The translations under genes were made by a program, and so were the position numbers. Shown here one piece after another: positions 53,769-63,700 of a DNA stretch of 64,000 bases. The notes under the pieces were generated by a model. That model searched no databases and was not told where the DNA came from. It saw nothing but the letters and a program-made list of their open reading frames with translations. Source of the DNA: Cupriavidus oxalaticus (GTDB lineage: Bacteria; Pseudomonadota; Gammaproteobacteria; Burkholderiales; Burkholderiaceae); contig NZ_CP069811.1 in assembly GCF_016894385.1 (NCBI RefSeq), positions 472,501 through 536,500 on the forward strand. The letters are read 5' to 3'. Positions within the stretch are counted from its first letter, which is position 1; each line of letters opens with the position of its first letter.

Positions 53769-55354
53769 GGCTTGCCCTCGATCCAGACCCCGTCCGGCGT
53801 GCGCACGACATAGCCGTTGCCTTCGCGCATGGTCACGGTGGCCTCGTTCTCGCCGACCATCTGCGTCTGCGGCAGGTCGCTGGCATAGCTGGCCAGGGCC
53901 GGCGCCTGCGCGGCGAACGGGTTCTCGGCAACCAGGTTGGACAGCAGCTGCGACAGGCCCAGGTAGCTGCTGGGCGCATCGATGGTGACGGTGCGTTCGT
54001 TGGGCCTGGGCAGTCCCACCAGCTTGACGCCCACCGGCACGTTGATGATGCGCGGGGTCGGGATCTCGCGCATGCCGGCGATCTGGTTGGCGTCGCCGCG
54101 CAGGGCCGCGCCATGCTCGGGCACGAACACGATCACCGCGCGCCGGCCCGATTGCGCCACCATCTCGATGACCTTGTCGATGTCGCCCAGCAGCCGCGAC
54201 AGCCGCAGCGGATAGGACTCCAGGCTGGACAGCCGGTTGTCGGTCATGCGGTTGCCGTCGTGCAGCGTCACGGTGTTGTAGTACAGCGCCTGCGGCCCGC
54301 CGCCGGCCTGCTGGCGATCGCGGAACCAGCGCTGCAGCACGTCGAAGTCGCCGATGACGGGCGAGTTGTCGAACGAGCGCATCGCCACCGGCAGGCCGGT
54401 GTTGGGGGGCGGCGCAACGCCGTCGACGCCGATCTCCTTCTGCACTTCCTTCAGGAAGTTGTCGAAGTGGCCATCGTGGTTGAGCAGCATGCGGGTGGAG
54501 AAGCCCGCATGCGCCAGCGCCTGGAACAGGTGGCACTGGCCCGGCGCCGGGTCGTACAGCGCCTTGTGCTCGGGCTGGCCGCAGGCCGCGCGCAGCACGC
54601 GGATCGCCGCCGGGCCGCTGTAGCTGGCCGCGGAGCTGAAATTGGTGAAGAGGAAATCGAAGCGCTGCAGCAGCGGGTTGTCGCGCGCGCGCGCCGTGTC
54701 GAGGTCGTCCCATGACAGCGAGCAGATATGCAGCACGATCACGTCGTACTGCGTCTGCGGCGTGGCCGCCAGCCGCGGGAAGCCGACCTGGCGCAGCGCT
54801 TCCTGGCTGCGGAACGCCGCCAGCCGGGCATCCGGGCCGCTTGCGGCGACCTCGGCGCCGCCACCGGCCAGCGCCGCGCCCGTGGTCAATGCCGCGGTCG
54901 CGGTGCCGGCGCGAACGTCCGCGATGCCGCCCGGCCCGCCGGCATCGTACAGCGCCTGCCACAGCGGCACCGCCACCAGCGCGCCCAGCACCAGCGTGGT
55001 CACCCGCACCCAGCGGTTCACGAGCCAGAAGATCACCAGTGACGCCAGCGCAACCAGCAGCATCTCGCGCGTGACGACGCGCTGCGCCAGTTCCAGCATG
55101 TACGCGGGCGTAAACGCCTGCAGGTTGGCGAACTGCGAGACCACGCGCGAGAACTGCGGCAGGTCCGACTCGCGGTACATCAGCGCTGCGCCCGCCGCCA
55201 CCGCCAGCACGTGCCGCAGCGCCGACAGCGCCGGATGGCGGATGCGCACCACCAGCAGCAGCGCGAACAGCAGGTTCAGCAGCCATTGCGGATGCAGCCG
55301 GCCGATAAAGAACAGGTACAGCTTGGCGATGAAGTAGAGGTTCCAGATGCCCAT
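53765..55354 (-). CDS. bcsG: Cellulose phosphoethanolamine transferase BcsG
   Basis: 529 residues. Four to five membrane helices (about 5-135) lead into a periplasmic alkaline-phosphatase-like domain. Catalytic residues are present: Cys211 in LHICSLSWDD, nucleophile Ser in SYSGPA (about 246), and the Glu-His metal ligands in FVPEHGAAL. BcsG adds phosphoethanolamine to nascent cellulose, changing its mesh and adhesion. It follows bcsA after 42 bp and overlaps bcsR by 4 bp. A pEtN-cellulose product is thus predicted for this beta-proteobacterium. Confidence 0.95.
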   Translation of the reverse strand: MGIWNLYFIAKLYLFFIGRLHPQWLLNLLFALLLVVRIRHPALSALRHVLAVAAGAALMYRESDLPQFSRVVSQFANLQAFTPAYMLELAQRVVTREMLLVALASLVIFWLVNRWVRVTTLVLGALVAVPLWQALYDAGGPGGIADVRAGTATAALTTGAALAGGGAEVAASGPDARLAAFRSQEALRQVGFPRLAATPQTQYDVIVLHICSLSWDDLDTARARDNPLLQRFDFLFTNFSSAASYSGPAAIRVLRAACGQPEHKALYDPAPGQCHLFQALAHAGFSTRMLLNHDGHFDNFLKEVQKEIGVDGVAPPPNTGLPVAMRSFDNSPVIGDFDVLQRWFRDRQQAGGGPQALYYNTVTLHDGNRMTDNRLSSLESYPLRLSRLLGDIDKVIEMVAQSGRRAVIVFVPEHGAALRGDANQIAGMREIPTPRIINVPVGVKLVGLPRPNERTVTIDAPSSYLGLSQLLSNLVAENPFAAQAPALASYASDLPQTQMVGENEATVTMREGNGYVVRTPDGVWIEGKP

Positions 55355-55396
55355 TGTCCGAAGCGTGGCGTGGCCGCGTTTGCGTTGTGTTTGAGG

Positions 55397-57991
55397 TCAG
55401 AGCCGGCGCGGGCGCACGCGCCCGGCCAGTGCCGTGGTGGCGCCGCGGAATGCATCGACCAGCCGCAGCAGCCCCTGGTAGCCCATCTCGATCACTTCCT
55501 TGAGGCCGCGCAGCGGCACGTCCACCGGCTGTTCGTCGACCCAGTGGATCCAGGCGTCGGCGCGGCCGAAGGTGCACTGGATCAGTTGCTGCTCGGTGCG
55601 CGCGTCCATGCCGTCGAAGCGCACGCCCATCTGCCGCTCGGCATTGCGTGTCACCACCGCCGGAAAGTGGTAGCTGCGGGTGCCGCGCGACAGGCACACG
55701 CCCACGTGCGTGCCGGGCTCGACCCTGGCCTCCACCGGCAGCGCCAGGCCCAGTCCGCCGAGCGAATAGTTCTCGGTCTTGCAGGCGAGCGTGCGGCCAT
55801 CGGGCAGCAGCAGCGTCGCCGGCACGCGCATGGGGATGCGGTGCGACACGCGCACCTGGCGCGCCTCGCGCGCCACGCCGATGGCCGCGCCCAGCATCAC
55901 CAGGTTGGCCAGCGCCCAGCCCAGGTTCATGATGATCGCCGAGGGCTCGAAGGCCGGATCGAACAGGATGCGCCCGAGGCCCAGCAGCAGTGCGATGGCG
56001 TTCAGCGCCAGCAGCACCAGGTAAGGCTTGGAAATGGTCCAGTCCAGATACTCTTCCTGGATCTGTCCGCCCTTGGCCGTGACGTTGAACTTGCCCAGCT
56101 TCGGGTTGATGAACGCCATGGTGGTCGGCAGCACGATGTACCACGCCAGCACCGATTCATAGACCTCGGCCCAGAACGAATGCCGGTAGCGTCCCTGCAG
56201 GCGCGAGTTGGTGACGTTGGCGACGAACAGGTAGGGCAGCACGTACGCCATGATCAGCACCGCCGAGGTGTGGATCACATGCAGCCCGAAATACAGGTAC
56301 GCGATCGGCATGGTCAGGAAGATCAGCCGCGGTATGCCGTAGAAGAAATGCAGCATCGCGTTGGTGTAGCACAGGCGCTGGAACAAATGCAGGCCCTTGC
56401 CGAACATCGGGTTGTCGATGCGGAAGATCTGCGCCATGCCGCGCGCCCAGCGGATGCGCTGGCCGATATGGCCCGCCAGGTTCTCGGTGGCGAGCCCGGC
56501 GGCCTGCACGATGCGGATATAGGCGCTGTTGTAGCCGCGCCGATGCAGTTTCAGCGCGGTGTGGGCATCCTCGGTCACGGTCTCCACCGCGATGCCGCCG
56601 ACTTCTTCCAGCGGCGCGCGCTTGATCACCGCGCACGAACCGCAGAAGAAGGTGGCGTTCCAGAAGTCGTTGCCGTCCTGGATCAGCCCGTAGAACAGGC
56701 TGCCTTCATTGGGCACGCGGCGGAAGGTATCGAAGTTGCGCTCGAACGGGTCCGGCGAGAAGAAATGGTGCGGCGTCTGCACCATCGCGCATTTGGGGTC
56801 GGCGAGGAACTCGCCCATCGTCATCTGCAGGAAGGAACGCACCGGCATGTGGTCGCAGTCGAAGATCGCGACGAACTCGCCCTGCGTGTGCCGCAGCGCC
56901 GAATTGATATTGCCGGCCTTGGCGTGCGCGTGCTCGGTGCGCGCCAGGTAGCCCACGCCGGCGTCGCGCGCGAAGTCGCGCACCTCGTCGCGGGCCCCGT
57001 CGTCGAGGATGTAGATGCGCAGCTTCTCGGGCGGCCAGTCCAGGCCCAGCGCGGCGTAGACGGTTGGCTGCAGCACCCGCAACGGTTCGTTGTAGGTGGG
57101 GATCAGCACGTCGACGGTGGGCCAGGAGGCGGGATCCGGTGGCAGCGGCGCCGGCTGGCGGTTGAGCGGCCAGATGGTCTGCACGTAGCCCAGGAACAGC
57201 ACGATCCAGGTATAGACCTCGGCCGCGAACAGCAGGTAGCCGAAGACCGCCTCCGGCACGTTTTCGAACTGCAGCGTGCTCGTGATACGCCACCAGATAT
57301 AGCGGCCGGCCATCAATACCGACAGCGCGGCCATGGTCAGCGTGGCGGCGCGCCCCGGGATGCGCCGCAGCACCAGCAGCCCCAGGATGATCAGCATGGC
57401 CAGCAGGAACTGGTCGCGCAGCGGCAGCGGCGTGGTGCACAGCAGGATCCCCGCGGCGGCGGCCAGCGACAGCAGCGCCGGCATCAGCCACGGCACGCCG
57501 GACAAGGTGGGCGACAGCGACTCGAGGCGTAGTCCCACGCGCTTCCAGTCGATGCGCGGCAGCCGCGCCAGGACCCGCCGGCGCAGCCGCTTGGCGCGGA
57601 AGTAGACCGGCTCGAGCCAGCCCCGGAACCAGCGCCGCAGCGCGCTGGGCTCGGGCGGCGCCTGCGGCCTGCGGCGACCGTGCACGTCGGCGGCGAGCGG
57701 CACCAGCGCGCGTGGCGGCCGCAGCAGCGCGCGGTGCAGCCAGATGCCCGCGCCGTACTGGTGGCGCGGGATGTCCAGGCGCTGGCGCAGGCGCCGCCGC
57801 ACCCAGTTGGCGGTGAGCAGCGCCACGTCGGGGCGCCCGCGCGGCGGGGTGCGGAAGAACACCCGCAGCAGCCACAGGCTCGCCGGGGCCTCGGCGGCCA
57901 CGCCCAGCTCTCGCGCGAGCGCGCGGCGCAGCGCCTGGAACCAGTCGGCCACGCGCCGGCGCAGCGGCAGGGGCAGCAGCGCGCGCATCAT
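55397..57991 (-). CDS. bcsA: Cellulose synthase catalytic subunit BcsA
   Basis: 864 residues from ATG 57991, which overlaps the bcsQ stop as ATGA. An Arg-rich N-terminus (about 1-160) is followed by membrane helices, then the GT2 domain with DDG at 330-332, DCD at 378-380, TED at 473-475 and QRIRW at 511-515, all intact. The C-terminal PilZ domain has RIPMR (RxxxR) and NYSLGG (D/NxSxxG), so it should bind c-di-GMP. It polymerises UDP-glucose and extrudes the chain. The partner bcsB is not downstream as usual and should lie beyond the window end. Confidence 0.97.
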   Translation of the reverse strand: MMRALLPLPLRRRVADWFQALRRALARELGVAAEAPASLWLLRVFFRTPPRGRPDVALLTANWVRRRLRQRLDIPRHQYGAGIWLHRALLRPPRALVPLAADVHGRRRPQAPPEPSALRRWFRGWLEPVYFRAKRLRRRVLARLPRIDWKRVGLRLESLSPTLSGVPWLMPALLSLAAAAGILLCTTPLPLRDQFLLAMLIILGLLVLRRIPGRAATLTMAALSVLMAGRYIWWRITSTLQFENVPEAVFGYLLFAAEVYTWIVLFLGYVQTIWPLNRQPAPLPPDPASWPTVDVLIPTYNEPLRVLQPTVYAALGLDWPPEKLRIYILDDGARDEVRDFARDAGVGYLARTEHAHAKAGNINSALRHTQGEFVAIFDCDHMPVRSFLQMTMGEFLADPKCAMVQTPHHFFSPDPFERNFDTFRRVPNEGSLFYGLIQDGNDFWNATFFCGSCAVIKRAPLEEVGGIAVETVTEDAHTALKLHRRGYNSAYIRIVQAAGLATENLAGHIGQRIRWARGMAQIFRIDNPMFGKGLHLFQRLCYTNAMLHFFYGIPRLIFLTMPIAYLYFGLHVIHTSAVLIMAYVLPYLFVANVTNSRLQGRYRHSFWAEVYESVLAWYIVLPTTMAFINPKLGKFNVTAKGGQIQEEYLDWTISKPYLVLLALNAIALLLGLGRILFDPAFEPSAIIMNLGWALANLVMLGAAIGVAREARQVRVSHRIPMRVPATLLLPDGRTLACKTENYSLGGLGLALPVEARVEPGTHVGVCLSRGTRSYHFPAVVTRNAERQMGVRFDGMDARTEQQLIQCTFGRADAWIHWVDEQPVDVPLRGLKEVIEMGYQGLLRLVDAFRGATTALAGRVRPRRL

Positions 57992-58800
57992 GTGCGGTCG
58001 GCCTCGGCGGCCATCGGGCGGGCGCCCATGTCGCGCACGCTGTCGGGACCGGCCTTGCCGCGCACGGCCAGCAGGCTCCAGCCCGATACCCACGAGGCCA
58101 GTCCCTGCAGGTCATGCGCCGCCTGCGAGTAGGGCGTGCTGCGGCAGAAGCTCTCGCCGCGGGCGAAGGCCTCGGGCACGGCGGCGTCCTCATGCACGTC
58201 GTAGGGCAGCAGGTCGCCGTCCAGCGTGGCGCGCAGCAGCACCGAGATATCGGTATGGAGCTGGCGCGCCGGCTGCAGCCGCGTGACCGCGTAGGCGACA
58301 GCCGTGCCGGTATCGCGCAGCGCCGCGCGCAGCGGCGGCAGCGTGGCGCAGGTCTGCGGCTGCGGCGGCACCAGCACCAGCACGAGATCCGCCGCGGCGA
58401 TGGCCTGGCGCGCATACGGCGACGGCCACGGCGCGCTGTCGACCAGCGCCAGCGCATTGGCCGGCAGGTCGACCTGGGCCAGCAGGTTGCGCAGCCAGTG
58501 CGGCTCGCGCTCCAGGCGCTCGGCCATGCGGCCTTGATCGGCGGCGCTGCCGGGATCGCCCCACGGCACGAACAGCACGCCGTCGTCGCTGCGCTGCCCC
58601 GCCTCGCTCCAGTTCGCGGTGTTGCACAGCCCTGCCTCCGCCGGTGCGCGCAGGCCGAAGTGGAAGCCAAGCAGCCCGCGCGGGTCGCATTCGACGGCCA
58701 GCGCCGGATGGCCGTGCCAGGCCAGCAGCGTGGCGAGTTCGGCGGTGACGGTGGTGCGGCCCGCGCCGCCCACGGCCGAGACGATGGCCACGGTCTTCAT
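57988..58800 (-). CDS. bcsQ: Cellulose biosynthesis ATPase BcsQ (MinD-like) with altered P-loop
   Basis: 270 residues from ATG 58800; the upstream in-frame Arg-rich codons belong to the previous gene. MinD/ParA-like: VAIVSAVGGAGRTTVTAELATLLAWHGHPALAVECDPRG (P-loop at 9-17). The deviant Walker A normally reads KGGxGKT; here both lysines are replaced (VGGAGRTT), which would weaken ATP binding or dimerisation. The rest (LALVDSAPWPSPYARQAIAAADLVLVLVPPQ, TRLQPARQLHTDI) is normal. BcsQ helps place and assemble the synthase with BcsR. It overlaps the small upstream gene and bcsA by 4 bp each. Confidence 0.88.
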   Translation of the reverse strand: MKTVAIVSAVGGAGRTTVTAELATLLAWHGHPALAVECDPRGLLGFHFGLRAPAEAGLCNTANWSEAGQRSDDGVLFVPWGDPGSAADQGRMAERLEREPHWLRNLLAQVDLPANALALVDSAPWPSPYARQAIAAADLVLVLVPPQPQTCATLPPLRAALRDTGTAVAYAVTRLQPARQLHTDISVLLRATLDGDLLPYDVHEDAAVPEAFARGESFCRSTPYSQAAHDLQGLASWVSGWSLLAVRGKAGPDSVRDMGARPMAAEADRT

Positions 58801-59009
58801 TCGCGCTCTCCGCGCTCTCCGTGCACGCCGCGCCACGGCCGGCCGCGGATCACCACCGGTTGCAGCTGGGGCGGCAGCCGCACGGCGCGGCGCGCGCGCG
58901 GCAGGCGCCAGCGCGGCAGCAGCCGCAGCAGCCGGAAGTGCCAGACGACCCAGGCCACCGGCACGGCCAAAATCAGTCCCCAGATGAAATAGCCGAGAAA
59001 CACGTCCAT
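58797..59009 (-). CDS. bcsF: BcsF-like small membrane protein
   Basis: 70 residues. One membrane helix MDVFLGYFIWGLILAVPVAWVVWHF is followed by a basic tail LRLLRLLPRWRLPRARRAVRLPPQ. Size, topology and place next to bcsE agree with BcsF, which recruits BcsE and BcsG to the synthase in enterobacteria. Sequence likeness alone is weak. It lies 22 bp after bcsE and overlaps bcsQ by 4 bp. Confidence 0.55.
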   Translation of the reverse strand: MDVFLGYFIWGLILAVPVAWVVWHFRLLRLLPRWRLPRARRAVRLPPQLQPVVIRGRPWRGVHGERGERE

Positions 59010-59031
59010 GGTGGTTTCCTGTCGGTCTTGC

Positions 59032-60768
59032 CTAGCGTTGCGGTTTCAGCGGGATGGCAAACGCCTGCGGCTGCGCGCGCCGCCCACGGCGCGCGCGCGA
59101 GGTCGCGGGCAGCGGGATCGGGGCGTCCTGCGGCGGCAGTTCTGCCGGCGCCGCCACCGGCGACGGATCGGGCTGGCTGGCCAGCCAGCCGCTGTAGTCC
59201 TGCACCGGGCGCTGCGCAATATCGGCTTCGAGCCGCTTGAGCGAGCCCAGGATCGATTCGGCATCGCCGCAGCGCAGTTCGCCGCCGAACAGCTCGGACA
59301 TCGGCCGCACGAATACATGGCGGCAAGCCGTCTCTATGTTCTCCATGCGGCAGGCAAAGAAGAAGGCGTAGACCGCGTTGCTGCCGGCGGTGCACAGGTC
59401 GCCGGCATCCTGCATCTGGCACGCGCGCAGCGCGTCGACATGTGCCACCTCGGGCAGCAGCGGCAGTTCCAGCAGCACGTGCGGCAGCCGGATCACGCTG
59501 CTGCGCTCGAGCGTGGTGCGCACCAGCGAGATAAAGTCGGCGGGCGGCACGTAGCCCGTGGCGGCGGTGGCCACCACCGCGGACAGGGCGCTCTTGTAGT
59601 CGGGCAGGATCGGGCGCGAGAACACCTGGCCCTGGATCGCCTCGATCATGGTCTGCACGCGCGCGAACGGCGTGTTGCGGTGGATCACCAGGCTGGCGCC
59701 CAGCGTCATCATCAGCAGCTCGTAGCGCTGGCGCAGGATCTCGTGGTCCTCGCGCACCACGATCTTGAGCGCCTTGCCGCCGTCGTGGCGCAGCTGGTGC
59801 ACCTGGCTGGCCAGGGTCTCGAGCTCGGCGATCTGGCCGTAGTGCAGCACGACGGTGGCGGCGACCGCACCGGCAGCGGCGGCCACCGCGGCGGCATTGT
59901 CGTCGACCACCTGCCAGTGCGCGGGGATCCAGCGTTCGCGCAGCACCGCTGCGCGGCTGACGATGATGCGGTCCTCGTCGGGAGCCAGCAGCGTGGGCGC
60001 CTCGCCGGGCGCGATGGCGTCGTCCGCGCCGCTGCCGGCCACCAGGCCCCGGTCCACCGGCGAGAAGCGCAGCGGCACCACCTCGGGCGGCAGGATCGCG
60101 TCCTTGTGGCGCCAGAAGCCGACTTCCCAGACAAAGTGCCCGTGCTGCTGCGCCAGCCGCGCCACGCCGGCGAAATGCCGGTGGAATCCCGCCAGCGACG
60201 CCAGCTGCAGCGCCTCCGTATCGCCGGGCGGCGCCATCACCAGCAGCACGCCACAGCTGTTGCTTCTGCACCATCGTGCCAGCAGCTCGCCGTCATCGGC
60301 CAGCGCGACCGGGTCGTCCCAGCGGAAATATCCCGGCGCGCCTTCCACCAGGAACTGGCTGCCCTGTGCGCCGCACTGGTCCACCACGGCCTGCAGCGCT
60401 TCAGTCAGCACGGCGATGCCGGAGCGGCCGGGCACGCCGCGCAGCGTGCAGATGTTGGCGCGCGGATGCAGCGTGCGCGAGCGTTCGATGTCGAGGCCGT
60501 GCGCGCGCAGCATGTCGGCGATCCCGGCCGGTTCGCGCGGGGACAGCACCGTGGTGCGCGCGCGCAGCAGCCGTGCCGCGCTCTGCCAGAACAGCGCGTC
60601 GCGGGCGGGCGTGGCGTCGGCATAGACCACGTGCACGGCGGTGGGCTCGAGCGCTGCCAGCGCCGGCGGCAGCGCATCGATGGCCAGCGCCGGGCGCGCC
60701 TGCAGCCAGGCGCGCGGCTTCCTGCGCGAGCGCGGCGGCGGGGCGGTTGGGCGGCTAGCGTCGTTCAT
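59032..60768 (-). CDS. bcsE: Cellulose biosynthesis c-di-GMP-binding protein BcsE
   Basis: 578 residues from ATG 60768, 16 bp after the bcsC stop. A RecA-like N-terminal ATPase-like part (PTAVHVVYADATPARDALFWQSAARLL) and receiver-like middle (LASQVHQLRHDGGKALKIVVREDHEILRQRYELLMMTLGASLVIHRNTPFARVQTMIEAIQGQVFSR) precede the GIL region about 440-510. In E. coli the GIL I-site is RxGD. Here the aligned tetrad appears to be DAGD (454-457), while RCGD occurs later at 499-502. The C-terminal 60 residues are Pro/Arg-rich. BcsE boosts cellulose output by raising local c-di-GMP. Confidence 0.88.
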   Translation of the reverse strand: MNDASRPTAPPPRSRRKPRAWLQARPALAIDALPPALAALEPTAVHVVYADATPARDALFWQSAARLLRARTTVLSPREPAGIADMLRAHGLDIERSRTLHPRANICTLRGVPGRSGIAVLTEALQAVVDQCGAQGSQFLVEGAPGYFRWDDPVALADDGELLARWCRSNSCGVLLVMAPPGDTEALQLASLAGFHRHFAGVARLAQQHGHFVWEVGFWRHKDAILPPEVVPLRFSPVDRGLVAGSGADDAIAPGEAPTLLAPDEDRIIVSRAAVLRERWIPAHWQVVDDNAAAVAAAAGAVAATVVLHYGQIAELETLASQVHQLRHDGGKALKIVVREDHEILRQRYELLMMTLGASLVIHRNTPFARVQTMIEAIQGQVFSRPILPDYKSALSAVVATAATGYVPPADFISLVRTTLERSSVIRLPHVLLELPLLPEVAHVDALRACQMQDAGDLCTAGSNAVYAFFFACRMENIETACRHVFVRPMSELFGGELRCGDAESILGSLKRLEADIAQRPVQDYSGWLASQPDPSPVAAPAELPPQDAPIPLPATSRARRGRRAQPQAFAIPLKPQR

Positions 60769-60784
60769 GGCGTGGCTATGTGGC

Positions 60785-63700
60785 TCAGTAGGTAGAGTAA
60801 GGCCGCACCGGCGTGGGCGGGTAGGGCACGGGCCCCTGCTGCTTGTCGAAGACATAGCGCACGTAGGCCTGCGCGCGGTTCGGCGCATAGTCGCGCGAGC
60901 GGTCGATCTCGAACACCGCGCCGGCTACCCAGTGCGGGGCAAAGCGGTACTCGATGGCCGCGCCGATGGTGTAGCTGAAGCCGCCGCCGGAGCCGCCGTC
61001 GTAGGTGGCATTGCCGGAGCGTTCCTGCAGCCGGGAATCGGTGGGGTAGTACGGCATCGACTTCTCATACGTGCTCGACAGCCCCACCGAGCCGCGCACG
61101 CGCCACGACAGCTTGTCGCGGCGCCCGGTCCAGTCCAGCGGGATGCCGAACGACAGGTAGCGCTGCGGGCTGTAGTAGCCGCCGTGGCCGAAGCTGTAGA
61201 AGCGGTCGTTCTCGCTGTAGCGCCAGTAGTTCAGCACCAGGCCGCTGGTGAGGCGCTGGTCGCGCCGCACGAAGACGGGCACGTCGAAGCCGGTGCGCAC
61301 GGTGAACTCGCGGTTGGTCAGGACATTGTGACCAGTGTAGATGCCGTAGCCCAGATCGGCGAACAGGCCGAAGCGCCCCACGTCGCGCGCATAGCGCACA
61401 TGCACGCCGTTGCGCACCACGCCGCCCCAGGTGGCCGCGGGCGTGACCACGCCGGTGGCCGGGTCGACATGGGCGGGATCGGTGGCGCCTGCGTACGACA
61501 CCAGGCTGCTGGTGACGGCGCGCCGCGAGACGTCGATGGTGGTCGACGCCGGCCCCATTTCGCCGCGCCAGCGCACCCCGCCGACGAGGTTCTGCCGCAA
61601 AAAGCCCAGCGGCGTGGTGCCGATGTCGGCACGCCAGCTGTTGTAGGCGCCGTTGAACTCGTAGCCGGCGGCCAGCGCCACGCCGCGGTCGTTCTGGCCG
61701 ATGGGGCCGAGGCCGGTATTGCCGAGCGCGCGGATGCGCCCGAAGTCGCGCGAGGCGGACAGGTTGTCGGCGGGCAGCGTGCCGGCTTCGAGCAGCACCG
61801 TGTCGGCATGGAAGAAGGTGTGGCCGGTGTAGCCGTGCGGGATGCGCACGTACAGCGGGATCTCGGTCGCCAGCAGGCGCGAGATGCCGGGATCGCCGGT
61901 CTTGTGCGAGAACAGCACCGCGGAGGCCACCTGGCCTTCGCGCCGGGCTTCGAGCGAGGCCAGCGCGCGGCCGGCCGCGGTGCCTTCGGTGCCTTCGGCG
62001 CTCGGGCTGACGCCCTCGCGCTGCTCCAGCACGCGCGCCTCGCGGTACCGCGCCGCGGCCTCGTCGAAGTTGCCGCGCGACTGCGCGATGCGCCCGGCCT
62101 GCACCGCGATGTCGGCGCGCTCGGGATAGCGCTGGCGCAGCGGGCCGACCACCGCCAGCGCCTCATCCTCGCGCCGCATCGCGGTGAAGCGGCGCGCGAT
62201 CGACAGGCGCGTGTCGATGTCGTCCTCCGGGGTATCGGCGAGCACCGCGCGCACGATCTCCAGCGCCTGCTTCTCGTCGCCCTGGCGCTCCAGCATGTTG
62301 GCCACCATCAGCCGCGCGCCGGCGTCCCTCGGGTTGATCGCGAGCACCTGCCGCGCAGCGTCGGCGGCGCCGGCATAGTCGCCCCGGGCCTCGCGCAGGT
62401 CGGCCAGCGCCAGCAGCCAGCGGCGCTCGCTGCGCTGCGCTGCGGGCACGGCCATCAGCGTGCGCTGCGCCCCGGCGAAATCGCCCCCGGCGATCAGGCG
62501 GTCGCTTTCGCGCACCGCCAGCCGCAGCGACTGGTCGTCGAGGTCGGCGCGCTGCGCGGCGTTCAGGCCGGGACGCGCGCGCACGTCGGCGATCCAGGCG
62601 CGCAGCACCTCGTCGCGCCCGGCCGCGGCCAGCAGTTCGCCATAGCGGATGCGCACGTCGATGGCGGGATCGTCCGGATGCGCGTCGAGCCAGTCCGTGA
62701 CCAGCTTCAGGCCGGTGTCCGGCTGGCCCAGCGCGATCCATTCGCGCCCGACCGAGGCCAGCATCTGCGGATCGTCGGGCACCTCGGCCGCGGCCGCGCG
62801 CAGCCGGGCCATGGCTTCGTCTTCGCGGCCCTGCGCGGACAGCTGGCGCGCTTCGCGCAGCAGGCGCTGCGCGGCCAGGTTGCCGGACAGGCGGCGCATG
62901 CCGTCGGAGCGTTCGGCGTCCGGCACGCCAGCCAGCAGCGCACTGGCGGCGTCGATGTCGTCGACCGAATTCAGGTACAGCGCCGCGGCATAGCGCATCT
63001 CGGCGTTGCCGGCGGCGACCACGCCTTCGTCCATCACGCGCCGGCCCAGCGCCGGCAGGCCCAGGTCGCGGTAGGCGCGTGCCAGCGTGAAGCGCGTCCA
63101 CGGGTCCTGCGGCGCCAGCCGGATCGATTCCTCCAGCAGCGCCAGCGCCGGGCCCTGCTTGCGCTGCGCCAGCAGCTGTTCGCCCTGTAGCGCGAGCAGT
63201 TCGGCGCGCAGGCTGCGCAGCTCGTCGGCCGAGCCCTTGAGGCGGCTGGCGGTGCTGGCGATCAGCGGCCCGGTCTCGTCGCCGCGCCCGCTTTCATTGA
63301 GCAGCCTGACCAGCGTGCGCAGGCTGCCGATATCGGGCTCGGGGCCGGCAAGGTTGGCGCGCAGCAGGCGCTCGGCCTCGGCCGGCTGGTCCTGCGCGAT
63401 CAGCGCGTCGGCGAGGATGGCGCGCGCATTGGCATTGTCCGGTTGCTGCTGCAGCGCCTGGCGCGCCAGCGCTTCGGCCTGCGCCGGCTTGCCCTGGGCA
63501 TTGGCCTCGCGCGCGCGCGCCAGCGTGCCCCAGAACGTGGCGGTGCCCTGCAGGCTGCGCCATTTGCCGCGGTTGCCGGGATCGAGCTCGGCGGCGCGCG
63601 TGAACAACTCGCGCGCTTCGTCGTGGCGTCCCTGGCGCAGGCGCACCAGCCCCAGGTTGCCAAGCGTCTCGCCTTCGTTGCGGCGCTTGCGGTTGGCGCT

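Noticed and set aside
55211..57532. 773-codon plus-strand open frame
   Set aside because: Opposite bcsA/bcsG, whose motifs are complete. The plus reading is rich in His, Arg and Gln without structure.
57744..60795. Long plus-strand open frames across the bcs operon
   Set aside because: All are antisense to bcsQ, bcsF and bcsE, which overlap each other neatly in the minus direction.
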